Below, piece after piece: positions 36,924-45,989 of a stretch of 64,000 nucleotides of DNA. The notes beneath the pieces are model-generated. The model worked only from the letters and a program-made list of their open reading frames with translations, searched no databases and was not told the DNA's origin. The DNA is taken from the NCBI GenBank assembly GCA_002356515.1, contig AP017605.1, positions 7,611,020 through 7,675,019 of the forward strand, read 5' to 3'. A program made the translations under genes and the position numbers. How positions within the stretch are numbered: position 1 is the stretch's first letter; every line of letters begins with the position of its first letter. This DNA comes from Mesorhizobium loti (GTDB lineage: Bacteria > Pseudomonadota > Alphaproteobacteria > Rhizobiales > Rhizobiaceae).

Positions 36924-37331
36924 TCAGATCATCCTGGCGATCGCCATGCACAGCACCGTGACCACCAGCAGCCATGCGGCGATGCGTTCGCCCATGGCCA
37001 TTCTGGTGCGCAGCTGCGTTTCGATTTCCGCATTGGCGCCGGCAAGTTGCCGGCTCGGCGCCCTGACCATGGCGCCGAGCACACCCGCGGCGGCGAAAGC
37101 GGTCAGAATGCCAAGCGCCAGTACCATCTCCGTCGAGCCAAAATAGGCGCCGTGGAAGAAATACCACAGCAGCGCCCCGGTCAGGAAAACCACGCCGGCC
37201 GCGCCCATCTGCGGCTGGATGAAGCGTTCCGCCTTGATCTCGGGATCGCGGGCAAGCGTGATGGTGGTGCCAGCCCAGAACACCCCTGCCATGACGTGAA
37301 GACCGATAACCACGATGTAGACATATTGCAT
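36924..37331 (-). CDS. Small four-helix integral membrane protein
   Basis: 135 aa. Four hydrophobic segments (VYIVVIGLHVMAGVFWAG, GAAGVVFLTGALLWYFF, EMVLALGILTAFAAAGVLGA, AAWLLVVTVLCMAIARMI). The HVMAGVFWAGTT N-terminal pattern with an embedded His resembles small haem-binding-type membrane proteins (CopD/DUF2269-like), a tentative assignment. Good GAGGAG-type RBS before ATG 37331. Divergent from a MarR regulator with a 34-bp palindrome in the gap, which suggests direct regulation. Confidence 0.75.
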   Translation of the reverse strand: MQYVYIVVIGLHVMAGVFWAGTTITLARDPEIKAERFIQPQMGAAGVVFLTGALLWYFFHGAYFGSTEMVLALGILTAFAAAGVLGAMVRAPSRQLAGANAEIETQLRTRMAMGERIAAWLLVVTVLCMAIARMI

Positions 37332-37358
37332 GCCGGCTCTCCTCTTTCGCCTGCTGGT

Positions 37359-37392
37359 ACATCTAATAGTTAGATATCTAACTGTTAGATGT
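37359..37392. promoter_or_regulatory. 34-bp near-perfect palindrome, MarR operator candidate
   Basis: Starts ACATCTAATAGTTAGAT and continues ATCTAACTGTTAGATGT; only one symmetric base pair is mismatched. It contains repeated TTAGAT/ATCTAA half sites. It sits 27 bp upstream of the membrane-protein ATG and 57 bp upstream of the MarR ATG, placed to repress both divergent promoters. Confidence 0.8.
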
Positions 37393-37449
37393 CAATGTAT
37401 AAGAGAGGAGTCAGTTCCATCCGAGAAAAACACCGTCTAGTGTCCTGCG

Positions 37450-37878
37450 ATGACGCCTTTTGAACGCCCGCCAGTCGGCATGAATCTCGGCCGCACCGCC
37501 AAGCTTGTTGCCCAGGCCTTCGACGCCGCTTTGGTCGAAGCGGGCGGGACATTGCCGGTCTGGCTCACGCTGCTGTCGGTCAAGTCGAGCAAGCTCGCCA
37601 ATCAGCGCGAACTCGCCGGCATGATCGGCATCCAGGGCGCGACGCTGACCCACCACCTGAACGCGATGGAAGCGCAGGGCCTGCTGACGCGCCGCCGCGA
37701 TCCCGTCAACCGCAGGGTCCATCTGGTCGAATTGACAGAAGCGGGAGAAGCGCTGTTCGAGACATTGCGACAGGCCGCGCTTGTCTTCGACAAGCGGCTT
37801 CGCACAGGACTGCCCGACGAGCGTCTGGCGGAGTTTGCGCAGGTGCTGGAGGCGCTGCGGGACAATGTCGAAAGCTAG
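37450..37878 (+). CDS. MarR-family transcriptional regulator
   Basis: 142 aa winged-helix regulator. Core HTH QRELAGMIGIQGATLTHHLN, wing LLTRRRDPVNRRVHLVELTEAG. MarR proteins bind palindromic operators as dimers and are released by small phenolic or oxidising ligands. The strong palindrome directly upstream and the divergent membrane protein suggest an autoregulated pair. The 3' end converges on the deacetylase gene. Confidence 0.92.
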   Translation: MTPFERPPVGMNLGRTAKLVAQAFDAALVEAGGTLPVWLTLLSVKSSKLANQRELAGMIGIQGATLTHHLNAMEAQGLLTRRRDPVNRRVHLVELTEAGEALFETLRQAALVFDKRLRTGLPDERLAEFAQVLEALRDNVES

Positions 37879-37896
37879 GAGTACCGAACCTTTGGC

Positions 37897-38637
37897 TCAG
37901 TTGTCATAGCTCGGGATCGTTCCAAAGGCGTAATGGCGCAACTTCAGCGCGGTGATCAGGTTGGTCAGCTTCGTCTTGCCGTCAAAGCCGTCCTGGAACA
38001 TCTCGTCATGCATCAAGAGGATCAACTTGCTCGGCTTGGCGAAGTGGCCATAGCCGAACAGGTGGTCGATCTCGCTGACCAGATGGTCGACGCTCTGGAC
38101 CGGCTCGCCGCTGTCCTTGTGCACCCATTCGTGGTCCCAGCCATAAAGATAGAAGCCGGAAGCGGCGACGAACTCGTAGTCGGGATCCTCACGGCCGGCT
38201 TGTGCGGGGCCGAGCGAGTTGTCGTCCTTTGACATCGAAGGCAGCCGGAACACATCGCGTCCCGGCAGGCGCGCATGCACCGCCGGCTTCAGGCCCAGCA
38301 CGGCATTCGCCATGAGCATATCGGCGACCACCCCTTCCGTATCGCTGTAGAAGTACCGGTAGTGATTATAGGCGTGGCTGTAACTGTGGTTGCCGATCGT
38401 CACCAGCGGCATCGCCTTGGCGCGCCGCACCAGCGCCTTGTTGGACGCGCTGGCCTCGGCATGCATGCCGACCATGAACAGCGTTGCCGGAACCTGTTCC
38501 GCCGCCAGCACGTCGAGGATGTTGCTGGTGCCGCTCAACGGGCCATCGTCGAAGGTGAGATAGATGGTGCGATCCGCCCCATAGGCGGGCCACGCGGACA
38601 TCAGCATGGCCGCCAGGACAAACCGCAAGAATGTCAT
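37897..38637 (-). CDS. Polysaccharide deacetylase family protein (NodB-homology)
   Basis: 246 aa, CE4 esterase fold. Signal peptide MTFLRFVLAAMLMSAWPAYG, then TFDDGPLSGTSN with the catalytic/metal Asp pair, and zinc-binding GNHSYSHAYNH. The closing motif region (KLILLMHDEM) supplies a further His. The insertion between residues 100 and 180 is longer than in short NodB proteins. Export predicted; substrate could be an envelope or secreted polysaccharide. ATG 38637 is chosen. It lies 67 bp downstream of the GGDEF-EAL gene on the same strand, so joint expression is possible. Confidence 0.88.
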   Translation of the reverse strand: MTFLRFVLAAMLMSAWPAYGADRTIYLTFDDGPLSGTSNILDVLAAEQVPATLFMVGMHAEASASNKALVRRAKAMPLVTIGNHSYSHAYNHYRYFYSDTEGVVADMLMANAVLGLKPAVHARLPGRDVFRLPSMSKDDNSLGPAQAGREDPDYEFVAASGFYLYGWDHEWVHKDSGEPVQSVDHLVSEIDHLFGYGHFAKPSKLILLMHDEMFQDGFDGKTKLTNLITALKLRHYAFGTIPSYDN

Positions 38638-38704
38638 AAGCCGCACGATCCGGTTGTTACCGTGACAGGCCGCCATTTCGGTGGCTGGTTGTCAAGCCGG
38701 TCCG

Positions 38705-40774
38705 CTACGCCAGGCTGCCCTGCAAGACCCGCAGTTTGGCCTTCTTCGGCATGCGGGCGGTCAGCCATTCCAGCGCCTTGTCCTGCGGCATCGGGAAGGC
38801 GATCGAATAGCCCTGCACCTGGTCGCAGCCGATTGCCATCAGCGAGTCGAGTTCAGCCTCGGTTTCAGCGCCCTCGGCGACGATGGAGATGCCGAGGCCG
38901 CGGGCGAGCTCGGTGATGGCGCGCACGATCTTCGAGTTGTCGCCATTTTCATGGATGTTCTGGACGAAGCGGCGGTCGATCTTGAGTCGGTCGATCTCGT
39001 TGGGATTGACGTGGCTGAGCGACGCATAACCGGTGCCGAAATCATCGAGTTCCAGATGGACGCCTGCCGCCCGGATGTGACGCAGCTTCGCCGCGATGCC
39101 GGTCTTCTCATCGTCGAGAATGACGGATTCGACGATTTCCAACGACAGTTTCTGCGGCGGCAGTCCGGCCTTTTCCAGCGTCTCGAACAGAAACGCATCG
39201 AAATCGTGCTCGCGCAGTTCGGTGCCCGAGACATTCACGGCAAGCCGGCCGAAGGCAATCCCGGCGCGGTTCCATTCGGCTGCCTCGTTGATCGCCTTGC
39301 TGATCACGATGCGGCCGATCTCCGGCATGAAGCCGCATTTCTCGGCGACCGGAATGAATTCGCCCGGCGAGATCATGCCGCGCTCATGATGGTTCCATCG
39401 CACCAGGGCCTCGATGCCGCTGATCGTGCCGTCGGTCAAGGAGACCTGCGGCTGGAAATAAACCTGGAATGCCCGCTCGGCGATGGCGACCTTGATGTCG
39501 TGTTCGAGCTGCTTGCGGTAGTCGAGCTCGCGGCGCAGCTCCTCCGAGAAGAACGAGAAGTTGCCGCCGCCCATTTTCTTGGCGGAGTAAAGCGCCAGAT
39601 CCGCATGGACGAGCAAGTCCTGGGCATTGTCGGCGTCGATCGGATAGACTGCGATGCCGCCGCTGGCACCCGGAAGAATGGTGGTGCCCTGGAAGACGAT
39701 CGGCTCGTTGATGTGCGCCAGGATGCGCCGCGCGAGCATGTTGATGTCTTCGGTGCTGCCCGCTCCGTTGAGGATCATCACGAATTCGTCGCCGCCGAGC
39801 CGAGCGCACAGATCCGACGCCCGGCAGGAATCGCGCATGCGCTGTGCCGTCACGACCAGGACATAGTCGCCGGCGGCGTGGCCAAGCGTATCGTTGATCT
39901 GCTTGAAGCGGTCGAGGTCGATCTGGACGACAGCCAGGCGTTCGCGCCGCCGGTGCGCGCCTTTGATCAGCGTGTCGAAATGATCGGTCAGGAAGGTGCG
40001 GTTGTGCAGGCCGGTCAGGCCGTCATGAACCGCGATGAAAGCCATCGAATTGCGCGCATCGACCAGTTCACGCGTCTTGCGCAGGATGGCGTTGGACATC
40101 GGCCTGAAGATGAACAGCGCCACCAGCAGGATGACGCCGAGCGTGGCGTAGAACAGCGTGCGGTGAAGAGCGAGCAGCTTTTCGGAGCGCTCGTCGGCCT
40201 CGGCGCTGATGCGCTGGCCAAGGGCCGCATAGCCCGACAAGGTGGCATTGGCGACCGAGGCATCGAGGTTGACGCGTTCGGCGCTGCCTTTGTAGCCGTC
40301 ATTGTCGAGATTGAGTCGCGATTCAAGGGCCGAGATCAGACGGTCGCCATTGGCGATCAGCCCGACCGAGAAATAGTCGAGATGGAAAGGCTTGGCGAAG
40401 AGCACGCTCTCGATCGACTTCGCATCGAGCTTGGCCGGCGATTGCGGATCGGCGCCTGTCTGCTTGAGCAGCAGATCGTAGTTGGTCTCGAACTCGGCTG
40501 TGGCCTGCTTGAGCGCGCTGACCAGCGCCGGCTGCTTGTCACGCGAGGCGGCACCTGTTGCACTGGCCAGGAAGACGATGCGCTGCGACAACGTCTTCTG
40601 CGTGCTGACGATGTCGAGCAAGGTGTTGTTGTGCTGCTGCGTGGCCATCGTCTGCTGCAGCAGGACGAAAGACGCCGCCACCATGGTGGCAATGATCAGC
40701 AGCGCCAGCCAGTAGCCGGCTTTGATCAGCAGGATAAGCTTGCCTGAAACGGTATGCACCGGCTGCTGCGACAT
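38705..40774 (-). CDS. GGDEF-EAL cyclic-di-GMP protein with PilJ-like periplasmic sensor
   Basis: 689 aa. A transmembrane helix near residues 15-40, a periplasmic region of about 150 residues containing STQKTLSQRIVFLA (like the PilJ-type sensor motif), and a second TM helix (LFYATLGVILLVALFIF). Then a GGDEF domain with intact RLGGDEF (about residue 330) and an EAL domain with intact IEALVRW (about residue 453) and later DDFGTGYASL. Both cyclase and phosphodiesterase sites appear complete. ATG 40774 places the first TM helix properly; the much longer open frame upstream is antisense to kbl and not coding. Confidence 0.93.
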   Translation of the reverse strand: MSQQPVHTVSGKLILLIKAGYWLALLIIATMVAASFVLLQQTMATQQHNNTLLDIVSTQKTLSQRIVFLASATGAASRDKQPALVSALKQATAEFETNYDLLLKQTGADPQSPAKLDAKSIESVLFAKPFHLDYFSVGLIANGDRLISALESRLNLDNDGYKGSAERVNLDASVANATLSGYAALGQRISAEADERSEKLLALHRTLFYATLGVILLVALFIFRPMSNAILRKTRELVDARNSMAFIAVHDGLTGLHNRTFLTDHFDTLIKGAHRRRERLAVVQIDLDRFKQINDTLGHAAGDYVLVVTAQRMRDSCRASDLCARLGGDEFVMILNGAGSTEDINMLARRILAHINEPIVFQGTTILPGASGGIAVYPIDADNAQDLLVHADLALYSAKKMGGGNFSFFSEELRRELDYRKQLEHDIKVAIAERAFQVYFQPQVSLTDGTISGIEALVRWNHHERGMISPGEFIPVAEKCGFMPEIGRIVISKAINEAAEWNRAGIAFGRLAVNVSGTELREHDFDAFLFETLEKAGLPPQKLSLEIVESVILDDEKTGIAAKLRHIRAAGVHLELDDFGTGYASLSHVNPNEIDRLKIDRRFVQNIHENGDNSKIVRAITELARGLGISIVAEGAETEAELDSLMAIGCDQVQGYSIAFPMPQDKALEWLTARMPKKAKLRVLQGSLA

Positions 40775-41083
40775 GTTCGGGGGCGGCCCTCTCGCCAACG
40801 GATTCCTGTATGAGCACCATTGAACTGGAAACGTTAACAGGACCGGAAACCGGCAGCCGGCCGGCAAGGGGGAGGAGCGGAAAGATCGCGAAATGGTTAT
40901 CGCCTCCTTTCGTCGCCGGCCTGCATTTGAGCATTCGTTATCCCATGCGCTCCCGAGTGGTTGCTTGGGCGATGTCCATGGCGTCTCTTCTGATGCTACC
41001 CGGCCACCCGATCCGGTCGCTTTTGCGATGGATTTTTCGCGCGGGCGGGACGACAGTCTGCCCACGTCAAACGAGGCCTGATC
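40775..41083. other. 309-bp non-coding divergent gap
   Basis: Lies between the GGDEF-EAL gene (-) and kbl (+), so it must hold both promoters. A forward frame crosses it but has no RBS or family match. I see a weak TCGC-TTTT-GCGA hairpin (about 41027-41038) and no recognisable riboswitch. Confidence 0.5.
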
Positions 41084-42271
41084 ATGACCGCAGCATTTCT
41101 CTCCCATATCGCCAGTGAGCTTGCCGGGCTCAAAACTGCCGGCCTCTACAAGTCCGAGCGGGTGATTTCCTCGATGCAGTCGGCCGAGATCGAGGTCGGT
41201 GGCGAGAAAGTGCTGAACTTCTGCGCCAACAACTATCTCGGCCTCGCCGACAGCGCCGACCTGCGAAAGGCGGCCACCCAGGCGCTCGACCGATACGGCT
41301 ACGGCATGGCCTCGGTGCGTTTCATCTGCGGCACGCAGGAGGAGCACAAGCAGCTCGAGGCGACGATTTCCTCCTTCCTCGGCCTGGAAGATACCATCCT
41401 CTACGGCTCCTGCTTCGACGCCAATGGCGGCCTGTTCGAGACGCTGCTCGGTGAGGAAGACGCGATTATCTCGGATGCGCTGAACCACGCCTCGATCATC
41501 GACGGTGTCAGGCTGTCGAAGGCCAAGCGCTTCCGCTACGCCAACAACGACATGGCCGATCTGGAAGCGCGGCTGAAGGAAGCCAGGGATTGCCGTTTCC
41601 GGCTGATCGCCACCGACGGCGTGTTTTCCATGGACGGCATCATCGCCAACCTGAAAGGTGTCTGCGACCTTGCCGACAAATACGATGCGATGGTCATGGT
41701 CGACGACAGCCATGCGGTTGGCTTCGTCGGCAAAAATGGCCGCGGCTCGGCCGAGCATTGCGGCGTCGAGGGCAGGGTCGACATCATCACCGGCACGCTC
41801 GGCAAGGCGCTCGGCGGCGCTTCCGGCGGCTATACCTCTGGGAAGAGCCAAGTGGTCGACTGGCTGCGCCAGCGCTCGCGGCCGTATCTGTTCTCCAACA
41901 CGCTGATGCCGGCGATCGCCGGCGCTTCGATCAAGGTGTTCGACCTGATCCGCAATGGCGACGCCTTGCGCGAGCGCCTCTATGCCAATGCGGCGCGGTT
42001 CAGGTCTGAGATGGGTAAGCTCGGCTTCACGCTGGCCGGGGCCGATCACCCGATCATTCCGGTGATGTTGGGCGACGCGACGCTGGCGCAGGAGATGGCG
42101 GCCCGAATGCTGAAGCGCGGCATCTATGTCATCGGTTTCTCGTTCCCGGTGGTACCCAAGGGCCAGGCGCGCATCCGCACCCAGATGTCGGCGGCGCATT
42201 CCATTGCCGATATCGACCGTGCGGTGGAGGCTTTCGCTGCGGTCGGCAAGGAGCTGGGCGTCATTTCCTGA
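41084..42271 (+). CDS. kbl: Glycine C-acetyltransferase (2-amino-3-ketobutyrate CoA ligase)
   Basis: PLP enzyme cleaving 2-amino-3-ketobutyrate with CoA to glycine and acetyl-CoA. 395 aa, standard length. [15 protein letters not shown] near the N-terminus, [11 protein letters not shown] and the PLP-Lys motif [14 protein letters not shown] are intact. The next gene is tdh, 52 bp downstream, giving the complete threonine-to-glycine route. ATG 41084. Confidence 0.97.
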   Translation: MTAAFLSHIASELAGLKTAGLYKSERVISSMQSAEIEVGGEKVLNFCANNYLGLADSADLRKAATQALDRYGYGMASVRFICGTQEEHKQLEATISSFLGLEDTILYGSCFDANGGLFETLLGEEDAIISDALNHASIIDGVRLSKAKRFRYANNDMADLEARLKEARDCRFRLIATDGVFSMDGIIANLKGVCDLADKYDAMVMVDDSHAVGFVGKNGRGSAEHCGVEGRVDIITGTLGKALGGASGGYTSGKSQVVDWLRQRSRPYLFSNTLMPAIAGASIKVFDLIRNGDALRERLYANAARFRSEMGKLGFTLAGADHPIIPVMLGDATLAQEMAARMLKRGIYVIGFSFPVVPKGQARIRTQMSAAHSIADIDRAVEAFAAVGKELGVIS

Positions 42272-42323
42272 GCAGCCGGCGCCGAAAAGCGATTCCAGAT
42301 CAAAAGTTTCAAGGGACAAAAGA

Positions 42324-43358
42324 ATGTCGAACATGATGAAGGCGCTGGTGAAGGCCAAGGCCGAGCCGGGCATCTGGATGGAAGAGGTGCCGGTGCCGGA
42401 GATCGGGCCCAACGACGTGCTGATCAAGGTCAGGAAAACGGCGATCTGCGGCACCGACGTGCACATCTACAATTGGGACCAGTGGGCGCAGAAGACCGTG
42501 CCGGTGCCGATGGTGACCGGCCATGAGTTCGTCGGCACCGTCGCCGATTTCGGCGCCGCGGTCACCGAATACAAGGTCGGCCAGCGTGTCTCGGGCGAGG
42601 GCCACATCGTCTGCGGCCATTGCCGCAACTGCCGTGCGGGGCGAGGGCATCTCTGCCGCAACACGCTCGGCGTCGGCGTCAATCGTCCCGGCGCCTTCGG
42701 CGAATATCTGGCGATCCCGCAGCACAATGTCGTGCCGATCCCCGACGATGTGCCGGACGAAATTGCCGCGATTTTCGATCCCCTGGGCAATGCGGTGCAT
42801 ACGGCATTGTCCTTCGACCTGGTCGGCGAGGATGTGCTGGTCACCGGCGCCGGGCCGATCGGCATCATGGGCGCGCTCGTTGCCCAATGCGTGGGTGCGC
42901 GAAAGGTGGTCATCACCGACATCAACCCGGTGCGGCTGGCGCTGGCCAAGAAGCTGGGCGTCCAGCATGTCGTCGACGCCTCGAAGGAAAAGCTGCGCGA
43001 CGTGATGCCGGCGCTTGGCATGACCGAGGGTTTTGACGTCGGCCTCGAAATGTCGGGTGCCGCACCCGCCTTCCGCGACATGATCGACACCATGAACAAT
43101 GGCGGCAAGATCGCCATTCTCGGCATCGCCCCGACCGGCTTCGAGATCGACTGGAACAAGGTCATCTTCAAGATGCTGCACTTGAAGGGCATCTATGGCC
43201 GCGAAATGTTCGAGACCTGGTACAAGATGATCGCTCTGGTGCAGGGGCCGCTGGATGTGAGTGGGTTGATCACGCATCGGATTGGCATCGACGATTTCCA
43301 GACGGGGTTCGACGCGATGCGCAGCGGCAGTTCCGGCAAGGTGGTGATGGATTGGTGA
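42324..43358 (+). CDS. tdh: L-threonine 3-dehydrogenase
   Basis: NAD-dependent zinc MDR enzyme oxidising threonine to 2-amino-3-ketobutyrate, the substrate of Kbl. 344 aa. Catalytic zinc ligands in [12 protein letters not shown] and TGHEFVG; structural zinc Cys in [15 protein letters not shown]; Rossmann motif [19 protein letters not shown] 42324 follows AAGGGA. A longer frame runs back into kbl and is not used. Confidence 0.97.
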   Translation: MSNMMKALVKAKAEPGIWMEEVPVPEIGPNDVLIKVRKTAICGTDVHIYNWDQWAQKTVPVPMVTGHEFVGTVADFGAAVTEYKVGQRVSGEGHIVCGHCRNCRAGRGHLCRNTLGVGVNRPGAFGEYLAIPQHNVVPIPDDVPDEIAAIFDPLGNAVHTALSFDLVGEDVLVTGAGPIGIMGALVAQCVGARKVVITDINPVRLALAKKLGVQHVVDASKEKLRDVMPALGMTEGFDVGLEMSGAAPAFRDMIDTMNNGGKIAILGIAPTGFEIDWNKVIFKMLHLKGIYGREMFETWYKMIALVQGPLDVSGLITHRIGIDDFQTGFDAMRSGSSGKVVMDW

Positions 43359-43417
43359 GGCCAGTTGTTCTTTCGCCATCGGCCGAAAAAGCCTGAGATC
43401 CTCGCGGACATGTACCC

Positions 43418-44059
43418 CTAAACGCAGGACTTCCGTCCCGGGTTGAAGACATGGGGATAATCGTGCTCGTCGAGCATATCGAGGAATGCGTCCAATCCCG
43501 TTGTCTTGATGAATTCCAACTCCATGCCGGAGATCAGATGGACGCAAAGGATCGCGACGTCGTCGTTGTCGATGGTGAGCCTCTCTGCAATTCGCTGGTC
43601 CGGCGCGATGATGGGCGTCAAGAACAGGAAAGTTCTGAATTCCGATCCTGAGACAGGCGGCCAAGGCATCGCAATGCGGTGGCCGAAACCCAACCATGTA
43701 TCGTCTATGAAGGGATACTCGGCCAACCACCTTATGTTGCTGAGGATATTCGGTTCAGGCTCGCGAACGTACCACATCAACTCAGCCCGCCGCTTGAAGT
43801 CTCCACCTGCGTCTGACCGGACGGCCATACGCCGATCGCTCATGCCGTTGGTTAGGAGGACAAAGCCGTCGCCGGCAGGATCGATGAGCGAGAAGTCCCG
43901 CCCAAACGCAAGAACCTCGACGCTATCAGGCCCGTTACCCGGGAAGATACGGTCGGGCTCCCCAAGCTCTTTGGTATAGACCGATCGTCTGTGCAAGTTG
44001 TTGGGGCCACCGGATGCGGGCGGTTCTCCACGGAGAAATCTCTTCGGAAGCCAAGCCAT
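43418..44059 (-). CDS. Suppressor of fused (SUFU) domain protein
   Basis: 213 aa. The central and C-terminal parts match the SUFU domain: ELMWYVREPEPNILSNIRWL, DTWLGFGHRI, FLFLTPIIA, AILCVHLISGMELEFIKTTG and LDAFLDMLDE. Stand-alone bacterial SUFU proteins include immunity proteins of polymorphic toxin systems; no toxin gene is adjacent here. It is 20 bp downstream of the MarR gene on the same strand. The region appears somewhat less GC-rich than its neighbours, which is consistent with acquisition. Confidence 0.85.
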   Translation of the reverse strand: MAWLPKRFLRGEPPASGGPNNLHRRSVYTKELGEPDRIFPGNGPDSVEVLAFGRDFSLIDPAGDGFVLLTNGMSDRRMAVRSDAGGDFKRRAELMWYVREPEPNILSNIRWLAEYPFIDDTWLGFGHRIAMPWPPVSGSEFRTFLFLTPIIAPDQRIAERLTIDNDDVAILCVHLISGMELEFIKTTGLDAFLDMLDEHDYPHVFNPGRKSCV

Positions 44060-44079
44060 CTTCCATCCGTCCCTGATTT

Positions 44080-44556
44080 TCAGCCCTTTTGGTTGATATG
44101 ACTAGCATCAAGTCCGACTTGTCCCAACTGGGCCTCCAGCGCCGCCACACCGCTAACGATTGCTGCTCGTTGCCCCGCGCTTAGCCTAGCCAAAAGCTCT
44201 GTTTCAAACGCCTTCGCCAGTGGCACCATCTCGCGATAGGCGACGAGCCCCATCTTGGTCAGAGTCAGATGCTCCACACGGCGATCATTCTCGTCCGGCG
44301 TGCGCGTCAGCCAGCGCCGCCGCTCCAGTTCGGCCACCGCGCGCGACACTTTGGTCTTGTGCATGGCTGACTGCTCTCCGAGCTCGGTCGCCGTCATCGT
44401 ACCGCGCTGGCCGAGGCCTGAAAGCGTGCGCCACTCCGGCCGCGTCAGGCCTTGGCGATCGCGGTAGATCTTCGAGAATTCGCGGCTGACGGCATCGGCA
44501 AGCCGGTAGAGGCGGTAGGGCAGGAAGTTTTCCAGCTCCAGAATGTCGGGTTCCAT
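44080..44556 (-). CDS. MarR-family regulator, probable homogentisate-pathway repressor
   Basis: 158 aa. Winged helix with TRPEWRTLSGLGQRGTMTAT, KTKVSRAVAELERRRWLTRT and DENDRRVEHLTLTKMG. It is divergent from hmgA with a 119-bp gap holding an inverted repeat, the arrangement expected of a local repressor of tyrosine catabolism. Followed on the same strand by the SUFU gene. Effector (perhaps homogentisate) is inferred from context. Confidence 0.9.
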   Translation of the reverse strand: MEPDILELENFLPYRLYRLADAVSREFSKIYRDRQGLTRPEWRTLSGLGQRGTMTATELGEQSAMHKTKVSRAVAELERRRWLTRTPDENDRRVEHLTLTKMGLVAYREMVPLAKAFETELLARLSAGQRAAIVSGVAALEAQLGQVGLDASHINQKG

Positions 44557-44579
44557 GACGCGCGCCGTGGCCGTTGATA

Positions 44580-44608
44580 GTTACATTTTCGATGGTTACA
44601 AATGAAAC
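44580..44608. promoter_or_regulatory. Inverted repeat in MarR/hmgA gap
   Basis: GTTACATTT (44580-44588) and AAATGAAAC (44600-44608) are complementary at 8 of 9 positions; the spacer also repeats GGTTACA. It lies 23 bp upstream of the MarR gene start and about 68 bp from the hmgA start. Candidate operator for the adjacent MarR protein. Confidence 0.5.
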
Positions 44609-44675
44609 CAGTTTGGTCAATATCACCGGCAGGCTGGCTTTGTGAAGCTTGAAGCCGGGGATCAGGGAGGATCGG

Positions 44676-45989
44676 ATGGCCTTTTCCTACATGCCCGGTT
44701 TCGGCAACGATTTCGAGACCGAGACCTTGCGCGGCTCGCTGCCGCAGGGGCGCAACTCGCCGCAGCGGCCAGCCTACGGCCTCTATGCCGAGCAGCTTTC
44801 CGGCTCCCCGTTCACTGCCCCGCGTGGCACCAATGAGCGCTCCTGGCTCTATCGCATCCGGCCCAGCGTCAAGCACACCGGCCGTTTCAAGGCGGTGGCT
44901 TATCCCCTTTGGAAGACCGCTCCCAATGTCGGCGACCATGAACTGGCGCTCGGCCAGTATCGCTGGAACCCGGTGCCGATGCCGAAGGAACCAACCGATT
45001 TCATCCAGGGCATGCGCAGCATCACCACGGCTGGCGACGTGCTAGGGCAAAGCGGCATGGCAGCCCATGTCTATGTCGCCAACACATCGATGATCGACGA
45101 TCATTTCTTCGACGCCGATGGCGAGTTGCTGGTTGTCCCGCAGGTCGGTGCCTTGCGTCTGGTCACCGAAATGGGCGTCATCGAGCTTCGGCCTGGCGAG
45201 ATCGCCGTGTTGCCGCGCGGCCTCGTCTTCAAGGTCGAACTCGTCGATGCCGAAGTGCGCGGCTATGTCTGCGAGAATTACGGCGCCAAGCTGACCTTGC
45301 CCGACCGGGGTCCCATCGGCGCCAATTGCCTGGCCAATCCGCGCGACTTCAAGACGCCTTGCGCCTGGTTCGAGGAGAAGGAGACGCCGTGCCGGCTGAT
45401 CGTGAAATGGTGCGGCAATTTCCACGTCACCGAGATCGGCCATTCGCCGCTCGACGTTGTCGCCTGGCACGGCAACTACGCGCCCTACAAATATGACCTG
45501 GCGACGTTTTCGCCGGTCGGCGCCATCCTGTTCGATCACCCCGATCCGTCGATCTTCACCGTGCTGACCGCGCCAAGCGGCGAGGAAGGCACCGCCAATA
45601 TCGATTTCGTCATCTTCCCGCCGCGCTGGCTAGTGGCCGAAGATACGTTCCGGCCGCCTTGGTATCACCGCAACATCATGAGCGAATTCATGGGGCTGAT
45701 CCACGGCCAGTACGACGCCAAGGAGGAGGGGTTCGTGCCCGGCGGCATCAGCCTGCACAATTTGATGCTGGCCCATGGCCCGGATGCGCCTGGCTTCGAA
45801 AAGGCCTCGCGCGCCGATCTGAAACCGGTCAAGCTCGACAACACCATGGCCTTCATGTTCGAGACCCGCTACCCGCAGATGCTGACCCGCTACGGCGCCG
45901 AACTGGAAACAAGGCAGGACAATTACATCGACTGCTGGGCCGACCTGAAGAAGCGCTTCAACGGCACGCCCGAGGGCGACTGGTCTTGA
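44676..45989 (+). CDS. hmgA: Homogentisate 1,2-dioxygenase
   Basis: Fe(II) ring-cleaving enzyme converting homogentisate to maleylacetoacetate. 437 aa, standard. [12 protein letters not shown] at the N-terminus, [14 protein letters not shown], and iron-ligand region [20 protein letters not shown] containing the active-site His/Glu. AGGGAGG (44664-44670) fixes ATG 44676. It is the first gene of an overlapping operon continuing with an MBL hydrolase and fahA. Confidence 0.97.
   Translation: MAFSYMPGFGNDFETETLRGSLPQGRNSPQRPAYGLYAEQLSGSPFTAPRGTNERSWLYRIRPSVKHTGRFKAVAYPLWKTAPNVGDHELALGQYRWNPVPMPKEPTDFIQGMRSITTAGDVLGQSGMAAHVYVANTSMIDDHFFDADGELLVVPQVGALRLVTEMGVIELRPGEIAVLPRGLVFKVELVDAEVRGYVCENYGAKLTLPDRGPIGANCLANPRDFKTPCAWFEEKETPCRLIVKWCGNFHVTEIGHSPLDVVAWHGNYAPYKYDLATFSPVGAILFDHPDPSIFTVLTAPSGEEGTANIDFVIFPPRWLVAEDTFRPPWYHRNIMSEFMGLIHGQYDAKEEGFVPGGISLHNLMLAHGPDAPGFEKASRADLKPVKLDNTMAFMFETRYPQMLTRYGAELETRQDNYIDCWADLKKRFNGTPEGDWS

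Noticed and set aside
38681..40747. A 688-codon plus-strand frame antisense to the GGDEF-EAL gene
   Set aside because: Complement of a well-supported GGDEF-EAL protein; composition typical of antisense frames in high-GC DNA.
40775..41083. Glycine riboswitch upstream of kbl-tdh
   Set aside because: No conserved aptamer pattern and the pathway produces glycine; the only hairpin is weak.
40810..41118. A 102-codon plus-strand frame in the gap before kbl
   Set aside because: No ribosome-binding site or homology, and it overlaps the kbl start.
38705..42466. A 1,253-codon open frame on the minus strand continuing upstream of the GGDEF-EAL gene
   Set aside because: Only the part from 40774 encodes recognisable domains. 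The upstream portion is antisense to kbl, has no family similarity and reflects high-GC codon bias.
43418..44556. MarR plus SUFU read as a toxin-antitoxin pair
   Set aside because: Co-directional and close, but the MarR protein is better explained as the hmgA regulator, and SUFU has no toxin features.
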